NCBI GenBank assembly: GCA_020073495.1
Contig: JAIQFD010000003.1
Coordinates: forward strand, 372,001-436,000
Reading direction: 5' to 3'
DNA: 64,000 bases
Source: Terriglobia bacterium
GTDB lineage: Bacteria; Acidobacteriota; Terriglobia; Terriglobales; Acidobacteriaceae
Position numbers and translations under genes: made by a program. Every line of letters begins with the position of its first letter. Within the stretch, counting starts at the first letter, position 1. Below are positions 23,570 through 32,630 of this stretch, one piece after another. The notes under the pieces were generated by a model. It did no database searches, was not told the origin of the DNA, and saw nothing but the letters and a program-made list of their open reading frames with translations.

Positions 23570-24257
23570 AGACGTCAGCTTCGAGGTCCCGGAGAAGTAC
23601 ATCTACGGCTTCATCGGGCCCAACGGGGCGGGCAAGACGACCCTGTTCAGCGCCATCGCAGGTTCCGTGCAGCCCTCGTCGGGACGGATCCATTCGCGCG
23701 GCAAGGACGTGACGGGCATGCGGCCCGACGCGCTGGTACGCTCGGGCATCGCGCGCACGCACCAGGTAGTGCGGCCGTTCCGCACCATGAGCGTACTGGA
23801 GAACGTGCAGGTCGCAGTCCACTTCGGCCGGAGCAAGGTGACGCGCGCTTCGTTGGCGCGGGAGCAGGCCAGGCAGGTGCTGAATTGGGTAGGGCTGGAG
23901 CACGCGGCGGAAAGACCGGCATCGTCGCTGGCGCTGGGCGACCAGAAGCGCCTGGAAGTGGCGCGTGCGCTGGCCACCGAGCCGGCATTGCTGTTGTGCG
24001 ACGAGATCTGCGGCGGACTCACGGTCCCCGAGACCAGGAACATGCTGGACCTGCTGCGGCGCATCCGCGAGCGCGGCACCACGATCATGTACGTCGAGCA
24101 CGACATGAAGGCGGTGATGGGCGTCTGCGACCACATCGTCGTGCTCAACTTCGGACAGAAACTGGCCGAAGGCAAACCGGAAGAGATCCAGAACAACCAA
24201 GCAGTGATCGAGGCCTACCTGGGCAAACCCAACCCGGGCAGGAAGGCGATTGCCTGA
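23505..24257 (+). CDS. livG: branched-chain-amino-acid-type ABC ATPase LivG
   Basis: This 250-residue ATPase has Walker A GPNGAGKTT (38-46), the LivG-type helical insertion, a signature region SLALGDQKRLEVARAL in place of LSGGQ (normal in LivG), Walker B LLLCDEICGGL and the switch His in YVEHDM. The ATG at 23505 lies inside the LivM frame and follows GAGGAG 14 bp upstream; another ATG at 23517 would also keep the domain but has no ribosome binding site. It powers the LivHM channel with LivF. Confidence 0.88.
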   Translation: MPTPMLQVQGLTKYFGGLAALKDVSFEVPEKYIYGFIGPNGAGKTTLFSAIAGSVQPSSGRIHSRGKDVTGMRPDALVRSGIARTHQVVRPFRTMSVLENVQVAVHFGRSKVTRASLAREQARQVLNWVGLEHAAERPASSLALGDQKRLEVARALATEPALLLCDEICGGLTVPETRNMLDLLRRIRERGTTIMYVEHDMKAVMGVCDHIVVLNFGQKLAEGKPEEIQNNQAVIEAYLGKPNPGRKAIA

Positions 24258-24987
24258 CAGCGAAGACCTGCTGGTCGTCCAGGACCTTGGGGTCGCGTAC
24301 GGAGCGGCGCAGGTTCTGTGGGGCATCTCGTTCCGTGTGCAAAAGGGGCAGGTGACCTGCATCATCGGCTCCAACGGCGCGGGCAAGACCACTACGCTGA
24401 ATACCGTGGCCGGCGTGCTCAAACCCAAGAGCGGGCGCATCCAGCTGGCCGGCGAAGACATCACTTCGCTTCCTCCGAATGAGCGCGTCACCCGTCGCCT
24501 GAGCCTGGTGCCGGAGGGACGCCAGCTGTGGCCCGGCATGAGTGTCGAGGACAACCTGCTGATGGGTTCATTTCCCCCCGAGTTCCGCTCCCGCGCCACT
24601 GCCAATCTCGAAGGCGTCTACGGAATGTTTCCCCGCTTGAAAGAACGGCGGCACCAGCTCGCGGGCACGCTCTCCGGCGGCGAGCAGCAGATGTGCGCCA
24701 TCGGCCGCGGACTCATGGCGGAACCAAAACTGCTGATGCTCGATGAACCCTCGCTCGGGCTGGCGCCCATCCTGGTGGACGAGATCTTCAAGTTCGTGGC
24801 CGAGCTCGTGAATCACGGCGTCACCATCCTGCTGGTCGCGCAGAACGTGGATTACACTTTGCAGATCTCGCACTACGGCTACGTCATGGAGACCGGACGG
24901 ATCGTGCTCGAGGGCCCGACCGACATGCTCCTCCACAATGATTACGTGAGGCAGGCGTATCTTGGGGCCGGCCACGGCGTGACCTAG
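24250..24987 (+). CDS. livF: branched-chain-amino-acid-type ABC ATPase LivF
   Basis: The second ATPase has 245 residues. The start is a TTG at 24250 with GGAAGG just before it, overlapping the LivG stop by 8 bp; no nearer ATG is available before the first strand (LLVVQDLGVAYG). Walker A is GSNGAGKTTT, signature LSGGEQQM, Walker B LLMLDEPSLGLAP, and the final switch residue is in LLVAQN, where many ABC proteins have EHD or EQN. Cupin and oxidoreductase genes follow in the same direction. Confidence 0.88.
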   Translation: MPDSEDLLVVQDLGVAYGAAQVLWGISFRVQKGQVTCIIGSNGAGKTTTLNTVAGVLKPKSGRIQLAGEDITSLPPNERVTRRLSLVPEGRQLWPGMSVEDNLLMGSFPPEFRSRATANLEGVYGMFPRLKERRHQLAGTLSGGEQQMCAIGRGLMAEPKLLMLDEPSLGLAPILVDEIFKFVAELVNHGVTILLVAQNVDYTLQISHYGYVMETGRIVLEGPTDMLLHNDYVRQAYLGAGHGVT

Positions 24988-25006
24988 ACACGGCAAGGAG
25001 TCTTCT

Positions 25007-25369
25007 ATGCTGAAGTACATCCGCTGGAAAGACGTCGAACTGGAGCACCTGAACCCGCAGCTCGACCGGCAGATGGTCACCGGGGAAAGCCTGATGCTGG
25101 CGCGCGTGCTGCTGAAAAAGGGCTCGATCGTCCCCGAGCACAGTCACGAGAACGAGCAGGTCACCTACATCCTGGAGGGCGCGCTGAAGTTCTGGGTCGA
25201 CGGCAAGGAGATCGTGGTCCACGCCGGCGAGGTGCTGTGCATCCCGCCGCATATGCCGCACAAGGCGAAGGCCATGGAGGACACCGTGGACCTGGACGTC
25301 TTTTACCCGCCGCGTCAGGACTGGCTCAACAAGACCGATGCCTACCTGCGGCAGAGAACTCCCGCGTAA
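25007..25369 (+). CDS. small cupin-fold protein
   Basis: This 120-residue protein is a single cupin. It shows the first cupin motif with metal ligands in VPEHSHENEQVTYILEG (about 44-60: His, His, Glu) and the second motif with His in LCIPPHMPHKAKA (about 78-90). It should bind one divalent metal. The ATG follows AAGGAGTCTTCT, 19 bp after livF and 21 bp before the quinone oxidoreductase, so it is probably part of the same transcript. Its reaction is unknown; single cupins of this size include isomerases, dioxygenases and pure sensors. Confidence 0.8.
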   Translation: MLKYIRWKDVELEHLNPQLDRQMVTGESLMLARVLLKKGSIVPEHSHENEQVTYILEGALKFWVDGKEIVVHAGEVLCIPPHMPHKAKAMEDTVDLDVFYPPRQDWLNKTDAYLRQRTPA

Positions 25370-25390
25370 CGGCAGAACGAGGACGATGGC

Positions 25391-26356
25391 ATGAAAGCGA
25401 TCCGTATCAGCGAATTCGGCGGTCCCGAGAAATTGAAGTTAGAACAAGTCCCCGACCTTAAGCCTGGGCCGGGACAGGTACTGGTGCGCGTAGGCGCGGC
25501 CGGAGTGAATCCGGTCGAGACCTACATTCGCAGCGGCACATACGCTATCAAACCCAATCTTCCGTACACACCCGGCGCGGACGGCGCTGGCGAAGTCATC
25601 ACCGTGGGTGAAGGCGTGACCCGGTTCAAAGCGGGCGATCGCGTGTACACGGCGGGCAGCGTGACCGGAACCTACGCGGAACAGGCGCTGTGCGCCGAAG
25701 GGCAGGTGTATCCGCTTCCCAGGAAGGTGAGCTTTGCGCAGGGCGCGGCGATGGGCGTGCCGTACGCGACCGCCTATCGCGCGCTATTCCATAAGGCCCA
25801 GATCCAGCCGGGCGAGACTCTGCTCATTCATGGCGCGAGCGGAGGCGTGGGCACCGCCGCCGTGCAACTGGCGCGCGCGGCGGGAGTCACCGTGATCGGC
25901 ACCGCCGGAACGGACAAAGGACGAGCACTGGTGAAGGAAGAGGGCGCGCATCACGTACTCGACCATCACGCGCCGGATATGGCCGAGCAGCTGGCGAAGC
26001 TCACCGGCGGCAAAGGCGTAAACGTCATCCTGGAAATGCTGGCCAACAAGAACCTGGGCAAGGACCTGCCCATGCTGGCGAAATTCGGGCGGCTGATCGT
26101 GGTGGGCAGCCGCGGCCCGGTGGAGATCAATCCGCGTGACATCATGGGCCGCGATGCCCGCATCATCGGCATGACCCTGTTCAACATCTCTCCGGAGGAC
26201 ATGGCGAGCATCCACGCGGCGCTAGTGGCGGGGCTGGAGAACGGGACGCTGCGTCCGATCGTGGGGCAGGAGATCCCGCTGGCGGAAGCGGCGCGCGCTC
26301 ACGAAGAAGTTATGAAGGCTTCGGGAGCGCACGGCAAGATCGTGCTGGTGCCTTAG
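25391..26356 (+). CDS. zinc-independent quinone oxidoreductase (MDR family)
   Basis: This 321-residue NAD(P)H-dependent medium-chain reductase resembles zeta-crystallin/QOR. It has the GroES-like N-terminal half with [12 protein letters not shown] (about 38-49), then the nucleotide-binding [21 protein letters not shown] (in parts, about 147-167) with the AxxGxxG-type loop. No zinc-ligand Cys/His set is present. It probably reduces quinones or enones in the cytosol. The ATG follows GAGGACGATGGC. It ends convergent with leuD, sharing 4 bp. Confidence 0.85.
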   Translation: MKAIRISEFGGPEKLKLEQVPDLKPGPGQVLVRVGAAGVNPVETYIRSGTYAIKPNLPYTPGADGAGEVITVGEGVTRFKAGDRVYTAGSVTGTYAEQALCAEGQVYPLPRKVSFAQGAAMGVPYATAYRALFHKAQIQPGETLLIHGASGGVGTAAVQLARAAGVTVIGTAGTDKGRALVKEEGAHHVLDHHAPDMAEQLAKLTGGKGVNVILEMLANKNLGKDLPMLAKFGRLIVVGSRGPVEINPRDIMGRDARIIGMTLFNISPEDMASIHAALVAGLENGTLRPIVGQEIPLAEAARAHEEVMKASGAHGKIVLVP

Positions 26357-26967
26357 AGTTTGGGTGCGCGGAACCCTTTGTCGTTGAAACGCGTCTCGTA
26401 GGCGCAGATGTGGTCTTCCTGGCGCAGCGTGAGGCCGATGTCGTCCAGGCCTTCCAGCAGGCAGGAGCGGCGGAAGTCATCGAACTCGAAAGAGGCGGAG
26501 AAGCCGCTGTTGTCGCACACCTGCCGTTTTTCCAAATCAATCTCCAGCCGGTAGCCGGGCCGTTCGGTCGCGCGGCGCGTGATCTCGGCGACTTCGCCCT
26601 CACTCAACGTCACGGTCAGGATCCCGTTCTTGCCGCAGTTGTTGGCAAAGATGTCGGCGAACGTTGGCGCGATGATGGCGCGGAAGCCATAGTCGGCCAG
26701 CGCCCAGGGCGCATGCTCGCGCGACGATCCGCAGCCGAAGTTTTTTCCCGCCACCAGGATGCTGGCGCCAGCGTACTGCGGGCGGTTCAGCACGAAATCC
26801 GGGCTGGGTTTTTCGTCCGGCGAATAGCGCCAGTCGTAGAACAGGAACTCGCCGAAGCCGGTACGCTCGATGCGCTTCAGGAACTGCTTGGGGATGATCT
26901 GATCGGTGTCGACGTTGGGGCGGGGAAGCGGCGCCACCAGGCCCTCATGCACGCGAAACGGCTGCAT
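26353..26967 (-). CDS. leuD: 3-isopropylmalate dehydratase small subunit
   Basis: This 204-residue LeuD is the swivel subunit of isopropylmalate isomerase in leucine synthesis. The N-terminus has the family pattern [21 protein letters not shown] (in parts) and [14 protein letters not shown], the loop that contacts the substrate. The length fits the 200-residue bacterial form. The start lies 23 bp inside leuC and follows GGAGGTCGAGC, which indicates translational coupling. It is the last gene of the leuABCD operon. Confidence 0.93.
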   Translation of the reverse strand: MQPFRVHEGLVAPLPRPNVDTDQIIPKQFLKRIERTGFGEFLFYDWRYSPDEKPSPDFVLNRPQYAGASILVAGKNFGCGSSREHAPWALADYGFRAIIAPTFADIFANNCGKNGILTVTLSEGEVAEITRRATERPGYRLEIDLEKRQVCDNSGFSASFEFDDFRRSCLLEGLDDIGLTLRQEDHICAYETRFNDKGFRAPKL

Positions 26968-28384
26968 GCTCGACCTCCTTGTAGCGCCATTCGCGCACGT
27001 CGGTGAAGTGTCCGGTGATGGCGGCGGCGGCGGCCATGGCGGGGCTGACCAGGTGGGTGCGTCCGCCGCGTCCCTGGCGTCCCTCGAAGTTGCGGTTGCT
27101 GGTGGAAGCGCAGCGCTCGCCCGGGGCGAGGGTGTCGGGGTTCATGGCGATGCACATGGAGCAGCCGGGTTCGCGCCATTCGAAACCGGCGGCGGTGAAT
27201 ACCTCGCGCAGGCCTTCGCGCTCGGCGGTGCGCTTAACCTCCTGGGAGCCGGGAACCACCAGCCCGCGCACCTTGGGGTGCACGCGATATCCGCGCACGA
27301 CGTCCGCCGCGGCGCGCAGGTCCTCGAGCCGCGAATTGGTGCAGGACCCGATGAAGACGCAATCGACCTTGATCTCTTCCATGGTCGTGCCGGGCTTCAG
27401 GTCCATATAGGCAAGAGCGTGAGACGCGGCCTGGCGCTCGGATTCGGTCGACGCCTGGTCAGGGTCGGGCACGCGGCCGTTGACCGGAACCACCATGCCC
27501 GGGCTGGTGCCCCAGGTGACAAACGGCGCCAGCGAATCGGCGTCGATCTCCACCACGCGATCGAATGGCGCATCGGCGTCCGAGGGGAGGGTGTGCCAGT
27601 AGTCCAACGCCTGGTACCAGTCGTGGTCGCGGGGAGCGAAGCGGCGGCCGGCGAGGTAGGAGAATGTGACCTCGTCCGGGGCGACCATGCCGGCGCGCGC
27701 GCCAGCCTCGATGCTCATGTTACAGAGCGTCATGCGCGATTCCATGGACAGCGCCTGCACGGCGGGCCCAGCGTACTCGATCACGTGTCCGGTGGCGCCG
27801 TCGGTGCCGATGCGCCCAATCATGGCCAGCGCCAGGTCCTTGGCGGTCACGCCGCTGGGAAGCTCGCCGCGCACCACGAGCTTCATGGTGTGCGGCTTGT
27901 TCTGGGGGAGGCACTGCGTGGCCAAAACGTGTTCGACCTCTGAGGTCCCGATGCCGAAGGCGAACGCGCCGAAGGCGCCGTGGGTGCTGGTGTGGCTGTC
28001 GCCGCAGACGATGGTCATGCCCGGCTGCGTCAGCCCCAGCTCCGGCCCGATGACGTGCACGATGCCCTGTTCGGGCGAGTGCAGGTCGAAGAGCGGGATG
28101 CCGAACTCGCGGCAGTTGCGCCGCAGGGCCTCGATCTGGCCCGCGGCGACAAGGTCCTGGATGGGCAGCAGGCGGTCGGTCGTGGGGACGTTGTGATCCA
28201 CGGTCGCGACCGTGCGTTTGGGCTGGCGCACCGAACGCCCGGCGGCGCGCAAACCGTCGAAGGCCTGCGGCGATGTGACCTCGTGCACCAGGTGGAGATT
28301 GATGTACAGCAGAGCCGGCTGGCCCTGGGGCTGGACCACCAGGTGCTCGTCCCAGATCTTGTCGAACATGGTGCGCGGCGGCAT
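26945..28384 (-). CDS. leuC: 3-isopropylmalate dehydratase large subunit
   Basis: This 479-residue aconitase-family protein should hold a [4Fe-4S] cluster and convert 2- to 3-isopropylmalate with LeuD. The cluster cysteines are in [18 protein letters not shown] and [13 protein letters not shown]. The N-terminal part has [19 protein letters not shown] and [14 protein letters not shown]. The ATG follows AGGAGACCC. It lies 7 bp after leuB and overlaps leuD. The length is usual for the bacterial type (about 470). Confidence 0.94.
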   Translation of the reverse strand: MPPRTMFDKIWDEHLVVQPQGQPALLYINLHLVHEVTSPQAFDGLRAAGRSVRQPKRTVATVDHNVPTTDRLLPIQDLVAAGQIEALRRNCREFGIPLFDLHSPEQGIVHVIGPELGLTQPGMTIVCGDSHTSTHGAFGAFAFGIGTSEVEHVLATQCLPQNKPHTMKLVVRGELPSGVTAKDLALAMIGRIGTDGATGHVIEYAGPAVQALSMESRMTLCNMSIEAGARAGMVAPDEVTFSYLAGRRFAPRDHDWYQALDYWHTLPSDADAPFDRVVEIDADSLAPFVTWGTSPGMVVPVNGRVPDPDQASTESERQAASHALAYMDLKPGTTMEEIKVDCVFIGSCTNSRLEDLRAAADVVRGYRVHPKVRGLVVPGSQEVKRTAEREGLREVFTAAGFEWREPGCSMCIAMNPDTLAPGERCASTSNRNFEGRQGRGGRTHLVSPAMAAAAAITGHFTDVREWRYKEVEHAAVSRA

Positions 28385-28391
28385 GGGTCTC

Positions 28392-29489
28392 CTAGACGGC
28401 GTGGTAGGCGTGTTGCCGTTCCAGTTCCTGGACCACGGAGTGTTCTACCACTTTGCCCATGTCGGCGGTCTTGATGTTGAATTTGGATCCGTTGCGCCGC
28501 AGGTCAGGGGTGCGGTAACCCGCATCCAGGACCCCCTCGATGGCGTACTCGATGGCCGCAGCGTCCTCCGGCAGGCCTGCGCTGTGGCGCAGGAGCATGG
28601 CGGCGGAGGCGATAGCGCCCAGGGGGTTGGCGATGCCGCGTCCCGCGATGTCGGGGGCGGAACCGTGCACGGGTTCGTAGATGCCCACCGCGCCGCCGAT
28701 GCTCGCCGAGGCCAGCATGCCCAGCGACCCGGCGATGACAGCGGCTTCGTCCGACAGGATGTCGCCGAACAGGTTTTCGGTCAGCACTACGTCAAAACTG
28801 GTGGGACTGGTGACCAGGCGCATGGCGCAGGAGTCCACGTAGCAGTGATCCAGCGATACGTCGGGATACTGGCGGCCTAGGCGCGCGACTGTCTTGCGCC
28901 AGAGTTGCGAGGTTTCCAGCACGTTGGCTTTGTCCACCGAGGTGAGCTTTTTGCGCCGCTTGCGGGCCAGGTCGAAAGCGATGCGCGCGACGCGCTCGAT
29001 CTCCTGCTCGGAGTAGCGCATGGTGTTGTAGGCGCCCGCGGCATCGCAGCCACGGGGCTCGCCGAAATAGATCCCGCCCAGCAGCTCGCGAACGAAGAGG
29101 ATGTCGGCGCCGCGGACGACTTCCGGCCGCAGAGGCGAGCAATCGGCGATCGCGGGGTGGCAGACCACCGGACGCAGGTTGGCGAAGCCGCCGAGCGCGC
29201 GGCGCAGCGCCAGCAGCCCGGCTTCGGGGCGATTTTCCGGCGGGAGCATCTCAAATTCCGGCGCGCCCACGGCCCCCAGCAAAACCGCGTCGCTCTTCAG
29301 GCACGCTTCCAGCGTGGTCTTGGGCAAGGGGGTGCCGAACTGGCGGATGGCGACGCCGCCCATCGGCTTCTCGTCGAATGTAAATTCGTAGCCCTGCACT
29401 TCGGCGATGGCGCGCAGCACGCGAATCGCCTCTCGCGTCACTTCGGGCCCAATGCCGTCTCCGGGAAGGACAGTGATCCTCAGCTTCAT
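28392..29489 (-). CDS. leuB: 3-isopropylmalate dehydrogenase
   Basis: This 365-residue NAD-dependent decarboxylating dehydrogenase carries out the third step of leucine synthesis. It starts [23 protein letters not shown] (in parts). Motifs include [14 protein letters not shown], the substrate-binding Lys-Ala-Asn region [15 protein letters not shown], the metal-binding [17 protein letters not shown] and the NAD loop [18 protein letters not shown]. The ATG follows GGAACCACG. It is 38 bp after leuA and 7 bp before leuC. Confidence 0.94.
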   Translation of the reverse strand: MKLRITVLPGDGIGPEVTREAIRVLRAIAEVQGYEFTFDEKPMGGVAIRQFGTPLPKTTLEACLKSDAVLLGAVGAPEFEMLPPENRPEAGLLALRRALGGFANLRPVVCHPAIADCSPLRPEVVRGADILFVRELLGGIYFGEPRGCDAAGAYNTMRYSEQEIERVARIAFDLARKRRKKLTSVDKANVLETSQLWRKTVARLGRQYPDVSLDHCYVDSCAMRLVTSPTSFDVVLTENLFGDILSDEAAVIAGSLGMLASASIGGAVGIYEPVHGSAPDIAGRGIANPLGAIASAAMLLRHSAGLPEDAAAIEYAIEGVLDAGYRTPDLRRNGSKFNIKTADMGKVVEHSVVQELERQHAYHAV

Positions 29490-29527
29490 CGTGGTTCCTT
29501 ACCAATCTCGTTTCTGAATCCGGGGCG

Positions 29528-30724
29528 CTACGCCGCTCCGATGGCGCCGGCCAGCCCGCCCTGGGTCGCGCCGCCCGCATCCTTCGGCATCTCCTCGCGG
29601 ATGATGGTGAGCAAGTGCCGGTCTTCGACCGTCTTGATGCGGTCGGCGAGGGCGATAAAGCGCTTGTAGACGCGGTCCAGGTCACGGCGCGGGAACTCGT
29701 AGCCAAGCTGGGCGCAGCGCAGCGCGAGCGCGTGGCGGCCGGAATGCTTGCCCAGTACCAGCTTGCTGTCGGGCACGCCGACCGACTGCGGCGTCATGAT
29801 CTCGTAGGTCAGCGGGTTCTTGATCACGCCGTCCTGGTGGATGCCGGCTTCGTGCGCAAATGCATTCCGTCCCACGATCGCCTTGTTGGGCTGCACCGCC
29901 ACGCCGGTGATCTCGGTCAGCAGCTGGCTGGTGGGATAGAGCTGTTCGGTGCGGACCCCGGTCGCGTAGGGCATGGCATCGCGGCGCACGGAGAGCGCCA
30001 TCACCAGCTCCTCGAGCGACGCGTTGCCGGCGCGCTCCCCGATCCCGTTGATGGTGCATTCCAGCTGGCGCGCCCCGGCCGCGATGGCTGCCAGTGAGTT
30101 GGCGACCGCCAGCCCGAGGTCATTGTGGCAATGGACGGAGATGGTCATGCCGCCGGAGCGCTGACGTACTCGCTCGATGATGTGCGACATCTCCTGCGGG
30201 ATGGTGAAGCCCACGGTATCGGGGACGTTGAAGGTGCCGGCGCCCGCGGCGGCCACCGCCTCGGCCACCGCGCAGAGGAATTCGATGTCCGTGCGGGTCG
30301 CGTCCTCTGGGGAGAATTCGACGTCGTCGCACAGCGAGCGGGCGAACGCGACGTTCTCCGCTGCCATCTTGAGCGCCTGCTCACGCGTGATCCGCAGCTT
30401 GTAATGGAGGTGGATATCGGAAGTGGCGAGGAAGACATGGATACGGGGCCGGGCGGCATGCCGCACCGCCTCCCAGGCGCGCTCGATGTCGGCGCGGGTG
30501 GCGCGCGCCAGCCCGGCTACTCGCGGCCCGCGTACCTCGCGCGCCACCGCCTGCACAGCCTCGAAATCGCCGTCGGAAGCGATAGGGAAGCCGGCCTCGA
30601 TCACATCGACGCCCAGACGCTCCAGCTGCCGCGCCAGGGAAAGCTTCTCCGCCAGGTTCATGCTGCAACCGGGTGACTGCTCTCCATCGCGCAGGGTGGT
30701 GTCGAAGATCGTGATCCGTTCCAC
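29528..30724 (-). CDS. leuA: 2-isopropylmalate synthase lacking the regulatory domain
   Basis: This 398-residue enzyme of the DRE-TIM family condenses acetyl-CoA with 2-oxoisovalerate. The catalytic barrel is complete: [13 protein letters not shown] (about 8-20) and the metal-binding [18 protein letters not shown]. It stops after the linker helices ([23 protein letters not shown]). Usual LeuA is near 510 residues and ends in a leucine-binding dimer domain; here that domain is absent and no remnant lies in the 38 bp before leuB. The start is GTG after AAGGAGGAGCCGCC. Length alone would also fit homocitrate synthase (NifV/AksA), but the leuBCD genes in the same operon favour LeuA. Confidence 0.85.
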   Translation of the reverse strand: MERITIFDTTLRDGEQSPGCSMNLAEKLSLARQLERLGVDVIEAGFPIASDGDFEAVQAVAREVRGPRVAGLARATRADIERAWEAVRHAARPRIHVFLATSDIHLHYKLRITREQALKMAAENVAFARSLCDDVEFSPEDATRTDIEFLCAVAEAVAAAGAGTFNVPDTVGFTIPQEMSHIIERVRQRSGGMTISVHCHNDLGLAVANSLAAIAAGARQLECTINGIGERAGNASLEELVMALSVRRDAMPYATGVRTEQLYPTSQLLTEITGVAVQPNKAIVGRNAFAHEAGIHQDGVIKNPLTYEIMTPQSVGVPDSKLVLGKHSGRHALALRCAQLGYEFPRRDLDRVYKRFIALADRIKTVEDRHLLTIIREEMPKDAGGATQGGLAGAIGAA

Positions 30725-30815
30725 GGCGGCTCCTCCTTAGTGGCGGCTCCAAACCTTGAACCGTGCAGCGTAGCGTCCGCCGCCTAATAAGGCAAGGTTA
30801 TAGTTATTTGATGAC

Positions 30816-30832
30816 CATAAGAATTATTTATG
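30816..30832. promoter_or_regulatory. LysR-type palindrome between leuA and its divergent regulator
   Basis: CATAA (30816-30820), 7 bases, TTATG (30828-30832) form a 17-bp interrupted palindrome of the size LysR-type regulators use, in an AT-rich island unlike its surroundings. A TATAAA at 30834-30839 next to it could be the -10 of the plus-strand regulator. The regulator probably binds here to control both itself and leuABCD. Confidence 0.5.
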
Positions 30833-30880
30833 CTATAAATCACTTTTTTGCATCGTACGGCCTGGACCGGGATGGCCTCC

Positions 30881-31798
30881 ATGGACCTCTTTCAACTGGA
30901 AACATTCCTCATGGTGGCGCGCGAGGGCAGCTTCTCCCGCGCCGCCAAGAAGCTGTTCCGCACCCAACCGGCGGTCAGCCAGGCGGTGCGCAAGCTGGAG
31001 GAGGATGTCGGCGAGCCGCTCTTCGACCGATCCTCGCGCGAAGGGCTCTTGACCGACGCCGGGCGCGTCCTGCACGACTACGCGCAAAGGCTGCTCAACA
31101 TGCGCACCGAGGCGCTGGGCGCGCTGGAAGAGATGCGTCAGCTCCAGGCGGGCAAGCTTTCCATCGCCGCCAACGAGTTCACCTGCCTCTACCTGCTGCC
31201 GGTGTTGAACGAGTTCCGCCGTCTCCACCCGCTGGTGAAGATCACCATCCAGCGATCGCTCGCCAGCCGCATTCCCGGGGAGCTGCTCAGCCATAACGCC
31301 GAGCTGGGTGTGCTGACCTTTCGACCCGAAGATCCGCTGCTGCGATCGATCATCGTGTACCGCGACGAGCTGGCGTTCGTCGTGCCGCGAAACCACCCGC
31401 TGGCCTCCGCCAAGCAGGTCACCATCCGCCAGCTGGGAGCGGAGTACTTCGTGGCTCACAACGTGCCGTCGCCCTACCGCGACAAAGTGCTGGAGACGTT
31501 CCGCAAGCGGCGGGTGCCATTGCACATGCCGGTGGAGCTCCCGACCATCGAGGCGATCAAGAAGTACGTGGCCATGGGAAACGGCGTGGCGCTGATCCCG
31601 CTGATCTGCGTGGAACCGGAGCTGGCGCGCGGCGACTTGGTGCGAGTGCCGGCGCGCGAGCTGACATTCGACCGCAAGATGCGCCTGGTGTACCGCAAGC
31701 ACGCCAGCCTGTCGCACGCGGCGCAAGCCTTCCTGAAGGTGGCGGAGTCGTTCGCCGCCCATCGCAAGGAGCGGTACCTGTTCCAGCGGGAACGCTGA
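30881..31798 (+). CDS. LysR-family regulator, divergent from leuABCD
   Basis: The protein has 305 residues from the ATG at 30881 (MDLFQLETF), chosen because LysR proteins begin with the helix of the winged helix-turn-helix domain right there; ATGs at 30848 and 30872 only add a short leader. The DNA-binding domain is GSFSRAAKKLFRTQPAVSQAVRKLE (in parts, about 18-42). The effector domain follows from about 90 with the segment IAANEFTCLYLLP, which is almost repeated in the LysR protein at 61117. It is transcribed away from leuABCD and probably senses a leucine-pathway intermediate. Confidence 0.86.
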   Translation: MDLFQLETFLMVAREGSFSRAAKKLFRTQPAVSQAVRKLEEDVGEPLFDRSSREGLLTDAGRVLHDYAQRLLNMRTEALGALEEMRQLQAGKLSIAANEFTCLYLLPVLNEFRRLHPLVKITIQRSLASRIPGELLSHNAELGVLTFRPEDPLLRSIIVYRDELAFVVPRNHPLASAKQVTIRQLGAEYFVAHNVPSPYRDKVLETFRKRRVPLHMPVELPTIEAIKKYVAMGNGVALIPLICVEPELARGDLVRVPARELTFDRKMRLVYRKHASLSHAAQAFLKVAESFAAHRKERYLFQRER

Positions 31799-31891
31799 GG
31801 ATTTGCGCGCGCCGGCAGCAACTTTGTCTCGCGAAGCGCGTTTATAGTTGCGTTACCGATCTACAAGACCGCCAACGATCACGAGGTGCCT

Positions 31892-32560
31892 ATGCGTCTT
31901 GCCATCATTCTCCTTCTTGCCACCGCCCTCGCCACGGCGGCCCAGGCTCCGGAATCCGGTCCACCGCCGCAGCGCCCGGGCGGGCCGGGGCAAGGCCGCG
32001 GAGAAGGCCGCACGCCGGGCGTCGGCGGAAGCATCACCGCCATCGCCGACGACGCGCTCACGCTGAAGACCTTTGACGGCCGCGCGATCACCGTCAAGCT
32101 GAACGACAAGACCCGCTTCCGCAAGGACCGGCAGGATGCCAAGCTCGGCGACTTCAAGGTGGGCGACACGGTCATGGTGCGCGGCGAGGCGACGGGCGAG
32201 GATACCTTCGTCGCCTCCGGCGTCATGAGCCGGACCGGCGGGGGATTCACCGGCTCCCCACAGCAGCTTCGCGAAGCCCTCGGCAAGCAGATCATCATCG
32301 GCGAGATCAAGTCGATCGACGGTCTGAAGCTCACCATTGCGCGCGTTGACGGCGAGACCCAGACCATCGCCGTGGACGAGAACACGTCGTTCCGCAAGCA
32401 GGGAGAGAGCGTGACGCTGGCCGACCTGAAGCCCGGCGACCACGTCTTCGGCCGCGGACAGCTCAAGGACGGGGTGTTTGTCCCTGCCGTGCTGAACGTC
32501 GGCCAGCCCGGGGGGATGCGCGGGCGGCCACCGCAGGGGCCCGGACCCGAGCAACGTTAA
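31892..32560 (+). CDS. exported DUF5666-type protein with two OB-like repeats
   Basis: This 222-residue secreted protein begins at the ATG at 31892 (GAGG ends 5 bp before it); a GTG two codons earlier lacks spacing. A signal peptide (LAIILLLATALATAAQA) is followed by a Gly/Pro/Arg-rich linker (about 20-45). Two homologous beta-rich units come next: GSITAIADDALTLKTFDGRAITVKL (in parts) near 50-110 and GEIKSIDGLKLTIARVDGETQTIAV near 135-200, both with a later FKVGD/LKPGD turn. Function of the family is unknown; the repeats resemble small binding barrels. It stands alone upstream of an outer-membrane receptor gene. Confidence 0.72.
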   Translation: MRLAIILLLATALATAAQAPESGPPPQRPGGPGQGRGEGRTPGVGGSITAIADDALTLKTFDGRAITVKLNDKTRFRKDRQDAKLGDFKVGDTVMVRGEATGEDTFVASGVMSRTGGGFTGSPQQLREALGKQIIIGEIKSIDGLKLTIARVDGETQTIAVDENTSFRKQGESVTLADLKPGDHVFGRGQLKDGVFVPAVLNVGQPGGMRGRPPQGPGPEQR

Positions 32561-32630
32561 GAACGATCTCCGGCTGCGTAGGCCAGATCGGTCAGGGATC
32601 TCCAAGGTTCCTGAAGTAATCACTGCACGA

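Noticed and set aside
21833-23602. 589-codon minus-strand frame opposite livHM
   Set aside because: Shadow of two overlapping permease genes; charged, repetitive product without domains.
29528-30724. Homocitrate synthase (NifV/AksA)
   Set aside because: The length would fit, but the gene is the first of a complete leuABCD set with matching gaps, so isopropylmalate synthase is more likely.
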